From: DAOVQB01 sp023128935
GTDB lineage: Bacteria; Eisenbacteria; RBG-16-71-46; CAIMUX01; WJJG01
Direction of reading: 5' to 3'
DNA: 13,734 bases
Assembly (NCBI GenBank): GCA_030628905.1
Contig: DAOVQB010000117.1
Coordinates: 1 to 13,734 of the forward strand
Below are positions 1 through 7,234 of the stretch, piece by piece. Both the position numbers and the translations under genes were made by a program. Numbering within the stretch: the first letter of the stretch is position 1; each line of letters starts with the position of its first letter. The notes below the pieces were generated by a model that did not search any database, was not told the DNA's origin, and worked only from the letters and a program-made list of their open reading frames with translations.

Positions 1-339
1 CTGGGGAGCATCGCGGCATTCAACAAGGGCCTTTCCGGGGGGGGCTACGGTCCGGTCGTCACCGGCGGGCAGATCCTGGCGGGCGTGCCGGAGAAAAGCG
101 CCGTGGGCATAACCTCCTTTGCTGAGGGAATCGTCTGCTTTGTCGGATTGGGGCTCTACCTACTGCTCGGAAAGGGGATACATTGGGGCCTGGCCATCCC
201 CCTGATGCTCGGGGCGATTGTTTCTGTCCCGGCAGCGGCCTGGACGGTGAAGATCATGCCCGCGAACTTGCTGCGCCGGGCCATTGGCTATGCTACGGTT
301 TTTCTGGGTGTGTTGACGCTGGTTCGAGTTGTTCTGTAG
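1..339 (+). CDS. TSUP (TauE/SafE-type) membrane transporter, C-terminal part
   Basis: This frame is open from the window edge to a TAG at 337-339 and encodes the last 112 residues of a multi-pass inner-membrane protein. The segment GGGYGPVVTGGQ followed by a Gly-rich AVGITSFAEG stretch is the conserved entry to the second half of TSUP/TauE-SafE (DUF81) proteins. Three or more hydrophobic segments follow. Family members export or import small sulfur compounds such as sulfite, sulfoacetate or thiosulfate; the substrate cannot be read from this fragment. The family's link with sulfur fits the sulfate transporter downstream, but the strands differ and 7 kb of other genes lie between. The start lies outside the window. 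A run of eight G at 37-44 sits inside the coding frame. Confidence 0.85.
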   Translation: MGSIAAFNKGLSGGGYGPVVTGGQILAGVPEKSAVGITSFAEGIVCFVGLGLYLLLGKGIHWGLAIPLMLGAIVSVPAAAWTVKIMPANLLRRAIGYATVFLGVLTLVRVVL

Positions 340-360
340 TTTCTCGGCAGATGGGATAAC

Positions 361-651
361 ATGCCATACTTGGGCGAGTTGGTAGCCCTTGGCACTGCCC
401 TTGGCTGGACTATCACGGCGCTTTCTCTTGAGTCCGCGGCACGACGTGTTGGCTCGCTTCCGGTTAACTTGATCCGACTGGTGCTGGCCACCGGGTTCCT
501 GATCTTTTCTGTTGGATCACCCGCGGGCGTTTCCTCTGTGCCAGTGATCATCATCGTACCCACGGTTCTGCTCTACCGATCACCGGCCTCCTCGCGCTCG
601 ATTCTGGGTTCAGTAGTGGCGGTGGGTGGGGTGGCCGTCCTGTTTATGTGA
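361..651 (+). pseudogene. EamA/DMT-family transporter remnant with large internal deletion
   Basis: This 96-codon frame starts 21 nt after the TSUP stop. Residues 1 to about 55 look like the N-terminus of an EamA (drug/metabolite transporter) protein: MPYLGELVALGTALGWT, then RRVGSLPVNLIRL. Residues 57-96 look like its extreme C-terminus: VPVIIIVPTVLLY, then ILGSVVAVGGVAVLF. Full EamA proteins have about 300 residues and ten membrane helices, so roughly 200 middle residues are missing and the two ends are joined in frame near position 520-530. The short loop that usually reads like HEKVT has become YRSPASS. The weak upstream signal GATGGGA does not give a clear ribosome site. It is very probably non-functional as a transporter, although a small two- or three-helix peptide could still be made. 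Confidence 0.75.
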
Positions 652-694
652 CATCAGCCCCCCAATCCAGGAACTTTCTCTCGATATATGCATC

Positions 695-703
695 TGGTAT
701 GAT
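695..703 (+). promoter_or_regulatory. Possible extended -10 promoter for the MATE gene
   Basis: TGGTATGAT matches an extended -10 element (TGn followed by TATGAT). It lies in a non-coding stretch about 90 nt before the MATE start. The hexamer 17 nt upstream is not a good -35, so the call rests on the -10 alone. Confidence 0.3.
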
Positions 704-782
704 GTGTCATTTCCATGCTTCTCGTTACTAGCAGGCTTTGGGCGTCGCACCAGCCGCCGTGTCAAGACCCGCTGCCATAATT

Positions 783-788
783 GAGGAG
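783..788 (+). promoter_or_regulatory. Ribosome binding site that decides the MATE start
   Basis: GAGGAG lies 3 nt before the ATG at 792, which is a short but usable spacing. The alternative TTG at 738 in the same frame has no comparable site and would add residues not expected before the first MATE helix. Confidence 0.5.
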
Positions 789-791
789 AGC

Positions 792-2279
792 ATGAAGCCA
801 GCAACTGCAGGCCGGGACATGACGCAGGGACCGCTTGCCCGCAACCTCCTTGCGGTGGCTTGGCCCGTTATGCTCTCTTTTCTCTTGCACACGCTGTATA
901 ATCTAGTGGATGCCTTCTGGCTTGGCAAGCTCGGAAAGGCTGCACTCGTTGCTCCCACCATCACCATGAATGTCATCTTCATCGGGATGTCGGTGGCGAT
1001 GGGTCTTGGGATGGGCGGGACGACCCTGGTCTCGCAGTACAGAGGAGCGGGACAGGTCAAGGAGATGGGCCGTGCCGGCGGGCAGACACTAATACTCCTC
1101 AGTTTTGTTGGCCTGGGTATTGCAATCATTGGCTTTATTTTCGCAGTGCCGATTCTCAAGCTTCTGCAGACCCCTCCTGATGCATTTGGTGAAACGCTTA
1201 TATATCTTCGTTGGATCCTCGTCGGCATGCCATGCATGTTTGCCTTTTTCGTTTATCAAGGCATCTACACCGGCATGGGCGACACGGTCGGGCCACTTCA
1301 GGTGAATGCAATCACAGTCCTTCTGAATGTGGTGCTCGATCCCATTTTGATCTTTGGCATAGGTCCTTTTCCGGAAATGGGTGTTGCGGGAGCGGCGCTG
1401 GCAACATGCCTCTCCCGGGGGCTGGCCTCGTGTATCGGGCTCTATAGGCTATTCAGGGGCAACCGGGGTTTCAGGCTGCAGCTGTCCGACCTGCGCTGGG
1501 ATCGCGGAATCATGATCCGGATCCTGCGAATCGGCGTCCCCATGTCTCTCGGCCAGACAGGGACATCTCTTGGGTTCACACTCCTGATGGGCATTGTCAA
1601 CACATTCGGTTCAGCGGTGACCGCCGCCTTTGGGATTGGCCACCGCATCATCCACATGGCGCTCGTGCCGATGTTTGGGCTCTCCCAAGCGAACGCGACG
1701 GCTGTGGGTCAGAACCTCGGTGCTGACCAGCCGGAGCGGGCCGCGCGCTCGGTACGCATCTCCGCATTGATGACCGGCCTCGTCTTGTTGCCGATCACCA
1801 CGATGATGTTCTGTTTTGGCGATTCGATCTCACGACTCTTCATCAATGACCCCGAGGTCATCCAATATGGCCATGATCTCTTTCGGATCACATCCTCCTC
1901 GGTTTTCGCCTTCGGTTTCGTCATGGTAATACTGGGTTCGTTTCAGGGCTCGGGTCACACGGTGCCGGTGATGGTATTGAACCTCAGCCGGCTCTGGGTG
2001 ATAAGGATCCCTGCCGCGTTTCTGCTCGCTATCGTCCTGGGCATGGGGCCTACCGGTCTCTGGTGGGCGATGTTCCTCTCGAATACTCTGACCGCAATTG
2101 CTGCCTTTATCTGGTTCTCCACAGGGACTTGGAAGAGGAAGGTGATTGAGCCGGAGATCAGACCAGCGGACTCCTCCCGTGTCGTGGGATCGGTAGCGGG
2201 TCCGGTGGGCTCATCCATGGCTGCGGGGCCCGAGGAGGATTCGTCGGATCTGACCGTTGCGGCGGGTTCGTCTGACTAA
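792..2279 (+). CDS. MATE-family multidrug/cation efflux transporter
   Basis: The product has 495 residues and is an intact inner-membrane protein with about twelve hydrophobic helices in two MatE repeats. MATE proteins export organic cations, drugs or metabolites against H+ or Na+ gradients. The opening is typical of the family: TQGPLARNLLAVAWPVMLSF, then LYNLVDAFWLGKLG, with the Gly-rich TLVSQYRGAG stretch about residue 80. The second half begins near IRILRIGVPMSLGQTG, and AFGIGHRIIHMALVP with GLSQANATAVGQNLGA is the matching second-repeat motif. The start at 792 is preferred over TTG 738 because of the adjacent GAGGAG. The last 45 or so residues are Ser/Gly/Ala-rich and acidic, a low-complexity cytoplasmic tail. 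The gene stands alone, and its stop codon overlaps the terminal repeat of the palindromic element at 2279. The substrate is unknown. Confidence 0.93.
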   Translation: MKPATAGRDMTQGPLARNLLAVAWPVMLSFLLHTLYNLVDAFWLGKLGKAALVAPTITMNVIFIGMSVAMGLGMGGTTLVSQYRGAGQVKEMGRAGGQTLILLSFVGLGIAIIGFIFAVPILKLLQTPPDAFGETLIYLRWILVGMPCMFAFFVYQGIYTGMGDTVGPLQVNAITVLLNVVLDPILIFGIGPFPEMGVAGAALATCLSRGLASCIGLYRLFRGNRGFRLQLSDLRWDRGIMIRILRIGVPMSLGQTGTSLGFTLLMGIVNTFGSAVTAAFGIGHRIIHMALVPMFGLSQANATAVGQNLGADQPERAARSVRISALMTGLVLLPITTMMFCFGDSISRLFINDPEVIQYGHDLFRITSSSVFAFGFVMVILGSFQGSGHTVPVMVLNLSRLWVIRIPAAFLLAIVLGMGPTGLWWAMFLSNTLTAIAAFIWFSTGTWKRKVIEPEIRPADSSRVVGSVAGPVGSSMAAGPEEDSSDLTVAAGSSD

Positions 2280-2442
2280 GTGCCCCGGTCCATAAATACG
2301 GGTGACGCACCGAGGGCGCCGATGCGCCCGCCCGGCAAGGCGCGACGACGACGCGATGGTGCTCCATCACGGAGGAGGAACAACGCAGCCGGGCGGGATA
2401 CAGCAGCGGCCGAATGCCACGGCATTTATGGATCGGGGCACT
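2279..2442. repeat. 164-bp near-palindromic MITE-like element with 21-bp terminal inverted repeats
   Basis: The terminal repeats at 2279-2299 and 2422-2442 share the form AGTGCCCCGRTCCATAAATR (21 bp, 2 mismatches). Nested inside is a perfect 10-bp pair, CCCGCCCGGC at 2327-2336 and its complement at 2388-2397. At the centre is a small hairpin, GATGG-TGCT-CCATC, at 2355-2368. All three pairs share a centre near 2361, so the element can fold into one long stem or cruciform. The left end overlaps the last base of the MATE stop codon. It lies between convergent genes, where it could act as a bidirectional terminator or mRNA stabiliser. No transposase is present and no clear target duplication was seen. 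Confidence 0.75.
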
Positions 2443-2551
2443 AGGCCGTTGCGGGAGAGCCGGCGATGGATCAGGCCAAGGCATCTGCCCCCGCGGGTCC
2501 GGCTGCGCCATCCCCTTCCAGTTGATTGCTGGGGGGGGGAATCGGGCTCCT

Positions 2552-3241
2552 TCAGCCTTCGTCCCTTGTGGACCGCAGAACGTAGCCGACGCCGGGAACC
2601 GTGACCAGGTACACCGGCGCGGCGGAATCAGGCTCGATCTTCTGTCGCAGGCGATGAACGAGCTGCTTCAGCAACTGGCGGTCACCGCTGCCCCGATACC
2701 CCCAGACGTGGTTCGTCAGCCGCTCGACTGCTAGCGAACGACCTGCGTTCGCGATCAAGAGCTGCATCAGCCGGAACTCGAGCTTGGTAAGGGCCACCGG
2801 CGATCCGCCCTTCACCCTCAGGCCATGAGTCTCGGCGTCCACGGCCAGCTCTCCCGAGACCAGGGGCGAGGGCTTTTCAATCCCTGCGCGGCGCAGCAGC
2901 GCTCGGATTCGCGCCAGTAGCGTCCGCGGGCTGAAGGGCTTCGTAAGGTAGTCGTCCGCGCCCTGATCGAGCGCCCGGACCTGATCCTCCTCTGCGGAGC
3001 GCACGGTCAACATCATGACGGGCGTGGTGTTGCCACCCGCGCGGACTGTCTTGAGTACTTCCAGGCCGCTCATGCGTGGCAGGTTATAGTCGAGGATGAT
3101 GAGGTCGGGCGTCTCCTTCTCGAGAGCGTCCAAGGCCGCGCGGCCGTCGGGTGTTTCCACGACCAGATAGCCGGCCTGGCGCAGTGCGAAAGCAATCAGA
3201 TTCAGCAGCTCGAGATCGTCGTCAACGACCAGGATTTTCAT
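2552..3241 (-). CDS. OmpR/PhoB-family response regulator
   Basis: The product has 229 residues: a receiver domain (1 to about 118) and a winged-helix DNA-binding domain (about 128-225). The acidic pocket is D8/D9, the phosphoacceptor is D51 (LIILDYNLP), with T79 and K101 (YLTKPF) in the usual switch positions. The DNA-binding half shows VALTKLEFRLMQLL and the closing VPGVGYVLR of this class. It is a cytoplasmic transcription factor activated by phosphate from its partner kinase. Its ATG overlaps the TGA of the kinase gene as ATGA (3238-3241), so translation is probably coupled. A run of nine G (3243-3251, minus strand) sits just before the start and may serve as a poor Shine-Dalgarno. Position after cysA-sbp-cysT-cysW suggests control of sulfur genes; the target is unknown. 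Confidence 0.95.
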   Translation of the reverse strand: MKILVVDDDLELLNLIAFALRQAGYLVVETPDGRAALDALEKETPDLIILDYNLPRMSGLEVLKTVRAGGNTTPVMMLTVRSAEEDQVRALDQGADDYLTKPFSPRTLLARIRALLRRAGIEKPSPLVSGELAVDAETHGLRVKGGSPVALTKLEFRLMQLLIANAGRSLAVERLTNHVWGYRGSGDRQLLKQLVHRLRQKIEPDSAAPVYLVTVPGVGYVLRSTRDEG

Positions 3242-5337
3242 GCCCCCCCCCGTGCGGATGATTCATCGCTGCGCGGAAGGATAACGCACATGCGAGTCCC
3301 CGTGCCGCTGCTTTCCGCGGCCACCCTGCCCCCGTGCCGGTCCACGATCGACTTGACGATGAAGAGCCCCAGTCCCATGCCGCTTGCTTCCGGCTCCTCG
3401 CCTGGCGATCGCGTGAAGCGCTGGAAGAGCGAGTCGACCGCACCGGACGGTAAGCCGGGACCTTCATCCTCGACCCATAGCCTGATCTCGGTATCGTCCA
3501 CCTGGCCGCCCAGGCTGATTGTGGTGTCGGGCGGCGCGAACTTGTTGGCGTTTGCCAGAAGGTTGACGAAGACCTGAACCAGACGGGTCGCATCGCCGAT
3601 GACCTGAGGCAACGGATAGGGGAGATCGACCTGCAGGGTCTGCCGTCGTTGCTCGATCAACGGAGCCATGAGCTCCACCGCCTCCTCAACCACTTGGTCG
3701 AGTGCGATCTCACGGCGCCGGAGGGAACCCCGGCCCGCTTCGATGCGCGTACTTTCCAATAAATTGTCGATCAGGCGGGTCAGGGAAAGGGTTCCCCGCT
3801 CGATCGAGAGGACGAGTTCGCGGACCTCCTCAAGCTTCAGGTCGGGTAGCTGGTCGCGAAGCAGCTCAAGTGAGGCCAGTTGAGCCGACAGCGGCGTGCG
3901 GAACTCGTGCGAAATGTTGGCCAGGACGGTATCCCGAAGGCGGCGTGTGGCTTCGACCTCCGTCTCGTCACGGATAACCTGGAACTGGTGGGCTTCCGCA
4001 ACACCCTCATCCTCCCCCTCCGAACCCGCGGCGGCACTGGTGATCATGATCGACCGGGGTTCGCCCTCACGAAGGAGCAGGCGTGCGGTCGCGCGGGCGC
4101 TGCCGCGGAAACGGGCGTACAGAATCGGACAGCTCTCTTCACAGGGCCGGATCCCGCCCGGACCCTGCGGCTTCAGCACATCGCCGCAGAATCTACCAAT
4201 GGCCTCCTCAGCACGGATGCCGAGGAGTGCTGCGGCCTGAGGGTTCAGATAGCGAATCCGGCGTTCCCGATCAACGGCGAAGACTCCCTCGACGATGCCG
4301 GTCAGAACCGCCTCCGCCTCCGCCTGCTTGCGGCGAAGCTCCGTGGTCAGCCCTAGGATGCGGTCTCGCATCTCTTCCATCGTGGTCGCCAGCGTTCCGA
4401 TCTCGGGACCGGTGGCACGCGGAACCGGTGAGGACAGATCGCCATGGCCAATACGGGCCGACGCCGCGGTCAGCAACTCGATCGGACGGGCGATGCGCCG
4501 CGCGACCATCAGACTCAAGAGAGTTGCCAGGGCCCCAATGCCCAGGGTGAGGAGGACCAGGGTGCCGATAAGGGTCCGGAGCGACGAATCGACGGCCGCC
4601 GTCGGGAGGGCTGCCTCCACGACACCGACGACCGCGCCGCCTGGATCCCGGAGGGGTACGGCCGAGAGGTAGCGCTTCAGCTGGTCGATTCGGCCAGTTG
4701 GTGCGGCCTCGCCGTCCAGAGCCTGAAAGAGGAGGGCTTCTGCAAGGCCGCCGTGCTCCTCGAGGTCCCACCGAGTGGTGATTGCCACGGGAAGTCCGAC
4801 CTTTTCTGCGGTCTCTTGTGCATACGCCTCGTCGAGTACGCGCACCGCGAGAACCGTCGCCTCAGGCAGGGTGGGCACCGAGGCCCACGCCCCCATGAGC
4901 AGGTACGTGGTGTCGACAGGCTGCAGTAGGTGCCAGCCCTCAACCGCGTGGGCCGCGTTCACTATTTCATTCCAGGGGAGAGCCGGTTTGCTGTTCGCGA
5001 ACAGGCGGCCGCTCACGAACACGGCGTATCCAGAGAGCTGGCTTGTCCGCCGGAATGTCTCAAGATAGGCTCCTAGTCCTTCTTCATCACACTCGTCTAG
5101 AAGCCGCGCAAGCGTGGGCCGTTCGGCCAGAAGCTCGGCCGAGGCCAGCAGGCGGTCTCCACTGCGCTCGATCGCCTGGACCGCACCGACGCCCGCCAAG
5201 CGTACCCGCGCCACCGCCTGCTCGTCAGCCAGACGCCGCAGAAGTGACGTTCCTGCAGTGCCTACGAAGACGATCGCGACCACAACCATGCCGACATTGA
5301 ACGCGATCAACAATGTGCTGAGGCTCGGCGTACGCAT
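3238..5337 (-). CDS. Membrane sensor histidine kinase (periplasmic sensor, HAMP, PAS, HisKA, HATPase)
   Basis: The product has 699 residues. Membrane helix 1 is about 8-30, a large extracytoplasmic region about 31-254 may be Cache-like, helix 2 is about 255-278, HAMP about 279-331, PAS about 340-455, HisKA from about 468 and the ATPase domain about 565-688. Catalytic features are complete: H477 in the H box (NISHEFRTPLS), N592/N596 in the N box, DEGPG at 624-628, and G653/G655/G657 in the GMGLGL loop. The PAS region holds C384, C399 and C403, a CxxxCP-type arrangement that could bind a metal or respond to redox. The start has GAGGAA 5 nt upstream (5343-5348). The gene follows cysW by 132 nt and overlaps the regulator by 4 nt. 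Because it lies behind a sulfate transporter, sulfate or sulfur status is a reasonable guess for its signal, but the ligand cannot be read from sequence. Confidence 0.94.
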   Translation of the reverse strand: MRTPSLSTLLIAFNVGMVVVAIVFVGTAGTSLLRRLADEQAVARVRLAGVGAVQAIERSGDRLLASAELLAERPTLARLLDECDEEGLGAYLETFRRTSQLSGYAVFVSGRLFANSKPALPWNEIVNAAHAVEGWHLLQPVDTTYLLMGAWASVPTLPEATVLAVRVLDEAYAQETAEKVGLPVAITTRWDLEEHGGLAEALLFQALDGEAAPTGRIDQLKRYLSAVPLRDPGGAVVGVVEAALPTAAVDSSLRTLIGTLVLLTLGIGALATLLSLMVARRIARPIELLTAASARIGHGDLSSPVPRATGPEIGTLATTMEEMRDRILGLTTELRRKQAEAEAVLTGIVEGVFAVDRERRIRYLNPQAAALLGIRAEEAIGRFCGDVLKPQGPGGIRPCEESCPILYARFRGSARATARLLLREGEPRSIMITSAAAGSEGEDEGVAEAHQFQVIRDETEVEATRRLRDTVLANISHEFRTPLSAQLASLELLRDQLPDLKLEEVRELVLSIERGTLSLTRLIDNLLESTRIEAGRGSLRRREIALDQVVEEAVELMAPLIEQRRQTLQVDLPYPLPQVIGDATRLVQVFVNLLANANKFAPPDTTISLGGQVDDTEIRLWVEDEGPGLPSGAVDSLFQRFTRSPGEEPEASGMGLGLFIVKSIVDRHGGRVAAESSGTGTRMCVILPRSDESSARGGA

Positions 5338-5469
5338 CTGTTTTCCTCAAAGGGCATCCGCGAAGATCGTCCACAAGATTGCCCGTTATAAGGCCCGGGT
5401 CCAGGGAAGTTTCCCTTCGTCGCCACATGTCTGCCTTCGGATCACACCCTCCCGGGGTCCTACGCCCCG
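5338..5469 (-). promoter_or_regulatory. cysW-kinase spacer with hairpin, palindrome and possible -10
   Basis: Read on the minus strand, the spacer starts with a CGGGG-N7-CCCCG hairpin (5453-5469) directly after the cysW stop; it lacks a T-run, so any termination would be partial. Next is a perfect palindrome, AGGGAA-GT-TTCCCT (5403-5416), then TATAAC (5385-5390), a possible -10, and finally the kinase ribosome site. Together they would allow separate or attenuated expression of the two-component pair, and the palindrome is a candidate self-regulatory operator. Confidence 0.35.
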
Positions 5470-6345
5470 CTAGCGCTGGGCGCCCCTCTCGGAGGTTTTC
5501 CACTCGATAAGGCTCTTGAGGACCAACGCTACCAACGCCAGCACGGTGAGCAATGAGGCGACGGCAAAGGCGGCGACAAACTGGTATTCATTGTATAACA
5601 TCTCAACGTGCAGCGGGACGGTGGTGGTGAGACCTCGGATGTGGCCCGACACCACCGATACCGCGCCAAATTCTCCCACTGACCGGGCGCTGCAGAGGAC
5701 CACACCGTAGAAGACCCCCCACTTGATCTTCGGCAGGCTGACCCGCAAGAAGGTCTGCAGGCCGCTGGCTCCCAGGGTCAGCGCCATCTCCTCTTCCTCG
5801 GTTCCCTGGCCCCGCATCAGTGGAATCAGTTCCCGTGCCACAAGCGGCGAGGTGACGAAGGCCGTTGCCATCACGATTCCGGGCAGCGCGAAGATGATCT
5901 TGATCCCATGTTCCTGGAGCCAGGGTCCGCAGAAACCCTGCGCGCCGAAGAGCAGCACGAAGAGCATGCCGGAGACGACCGGCGAGACACTGAAAGGCAG
6001 ATCGATGAGGGTGACCAGGATATTCTTCCCGCGGAATTCGAACTTCGTGATCGCCCATGCCGCAGCGAGACCGAACAGCAGGTTGAGCGGTACGGTGATG
6101 ATGGCCGTGATGAGCGTCAGGCGGATGGCTGCGAGGGCGTAAGGCTCGGACACCGCGGCGATGTAGGCGCCAAATCCATCCTCCGCGGCTTTGGCGAAGA
6201 TCAGCAACAGGGGAACCAGAAGGAACAGCAGGATGAAGCCTATCGCTGCAGCCGTCAGCAACCAGCGCACGGGCGCTGGCTCCGTGAGGCTACGTGCCCT
6301 CCCACTCGACGGCTTTTCCCGTTGCCGGCCGAAGATGCGCGGCAT
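5470..6345 (-). CDS. cysW: Sulfate ABC transporter permease CysW
   Basis: The product has 291 residues, the usual CysW length, with about six membrane helices; the first is near residues 28-50. It is one of the two channel subunits of the CysTWA-Sbp sulfate/thiosulfate importer in the inner membrane. The cytoplasmic EAA loop that docks on the ATPase spans about 183-212 (EEEEMALTLGASGLQTFLRV, then PKIKWG), and it is followed by SARSVGEFGAVSVVSGHIRG, a strong CysW signature. The start at 6345 is chosen because AAGGAGGA stands 7 nt upstream; an earlier in-frame start at 6474 would lie inside cysT. Only 13 nt separate it from the cysT stop, so the two are co-transcribed. Confidence 0.95.
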   Translation of the reverse strand: MPRIFGRQREKPSSGRARSLTEPAPVRWLLTAAAIGFILLFLLVPLLLIFAKAAEDGFGAYIAAVSEPYALAAIRLTLITAIITVPLNLLFGLAAAWAITKFEFRGKNILVTLIDLPFSVSPVVSGMLFVLLFGAQGFCGPWLQEHGIKIIFALPGIVMATAFVTSPLVARELIPLMRGQGTEEEEMALTLGASGLQTFLRVSLPKIKWGVFYGVVLCSARSVGEFGAVSVVSGHIRGLTTTVPLHVEMLYNEYQFVAAFAVASLLTVLALVALVLKSLIEWKTSERGAQR

Positions 6346-6352
6346 ACTCCGG

Positions 6353-6360
6353 TCCTCCTT
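6353..6360 (-). promoter_or_regulatory. Ribosome binding site fixing the cysW start
   Basis: AAGGAGGA on the minus strand lies 7 nt before the ATG at 6345. It overlaps the TAA stop of cysT (6359-6361), a sign of translational coupling. Confidence 0.75.
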
Positions 6361-7189
6361 ACCCCGTGCGAGCACGCGCGCCGACGCGCAGCGACAGGGC
6401 ATTGATAAAAAGCAGGGTCGCAAAGGAAGCGACGAGGAACACAAGGGCGATCGCGGTGGCGCCCGCGTAGTCATACTCCTCCAATTTGATCATGATCAGG
6501 AGCGGGGTGATCTCCGAGCGCATCGGCATGTTTCCGGCAATGAAGATGACCGAGCCGTATTCCCCGAGGCCGCGGGCGAAGGCCAGCGTGAAGCCCGTCA
6601 CGGCAGCCGGGAGCAGTTCCGGAAGAATCAGGCGGAAGAAGATTTGGAGGCGACCTGCGCCCATGCTGGCAGCGGCCTCCTCGACCGCCACAGGCAGGTC
6701 GCGCAGCACCGGCTGTACGGTGCGCACAACGAAGGGCAGACCGACGAAAGTCAACGCAACGACAACGCCAAGGGGTGTGTAGGACACCTTGATGCCCAGA
6801 CTCGCAAGGTGTTGACCCACCCAGCCATTACCGGCATACATAGTGGTCAGGGCAATACCGGCGACCGCGGTCGGCAGTGCGAATGGAAGGTCGATCAGAC
6901 CGTCGATAAGTCGTTTGCCCGGGAAGTAGTATCGTTCCAGCACCCAGGCTAGCAGCAGACCGCAGACAGCGTTGATCGTCGCAGCGCTCAACGCCGCGCC
7001 GAAACTCAAACGGTACGCAGCGAGGGCTCTCGGTGACAGCACCACTTCCACAAAATGGCTCCAGCTCATGGCGGCCATCTTGAGGAAAAGCGTTCCGAGG
7101 GGGATCAGCACGAGGAGGCCCAGGTACGAGAGGGTAAACCCCATTGAGAGCCCGAACCCCGGGAGAACGCCGCGCTGTCTGTCGCTCAT
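6359..7189 (-). CDS. cysT: Sulfate ABC transporter permease CysT (CysU)
   Basis: The product has 276 residues, matching the family. It is the second channel subunit of the sulfate importer and pairs with CysW. Visible features are the LIDLPFALPTAVAGIAL segment (about 98-114) with the TMYAGNGWVG loop, and the EAA loop about 168-195 (AVEEAAASMGAGRLQIFFRL, then PELLPA). It is followed by FARGLGEYGSVIFIAGNMP, typical of CysT. About six membrane helices are seen, the first near 15-36. The ATG at 7189 has GAGAGG about 7 nt upstream. It lies 45 nt after sbp and 13 nt before cysW, on the same strand. Confidence 0.95.
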   Translation of the reverse strand: MSDRQRGVLPGFGLSMGFTLSYLGLLVLIPLGTLFLKMAAMSWSHFVEVVLSPRALAAYRLSFGAALSAATINAVCGLLLAWVLERYYFPGKRLIDGLIDLPFALPTAVAGIALTTMYAGNGWVGQHLASLGIKVSYTPLGVVVALTFVGLPFVVRTVQPVLRDLPVAVEEAAASMGAGRLQIFFRLILPELLPAAVTGFTLAFARGLGEYGSVIFIAGNMPMRSEITPLLIMIKLEEYDYAGATAIALVFLVASFATLLFINALSLRVGARARTG

Positions 7190-7234
7190 ACGTGCCCTCT
7201 CAGCGTAGTACGACCGGATTCAGGATCCGTCCCA

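Noticed and set aside
738..791. TTG 738 as MATE start
   Set aside because: It has no ribosome site and adds 18 residues absent from the usual family start.
728..1237. 169-codon minus-strand frame opposite the MATE gene
   Set aside because: It mirrors a clear MATE coding sequence, and its product is Arg/Pro/Met-rich with no recognisable motif.
4271..4771. 166-codon minus-strand frame within the kinase gene, rich in Arg, Gly and Pro
   Set aside because: It is an out-of-frame reading of the HAMP and sensor region of the kinase; its composition is typical of a GC-rich shadow frame.
6346..6474. Longer start for cysW
   Set aside because: It lies inside cysT, and the AAGGAGGA site supports 6345.
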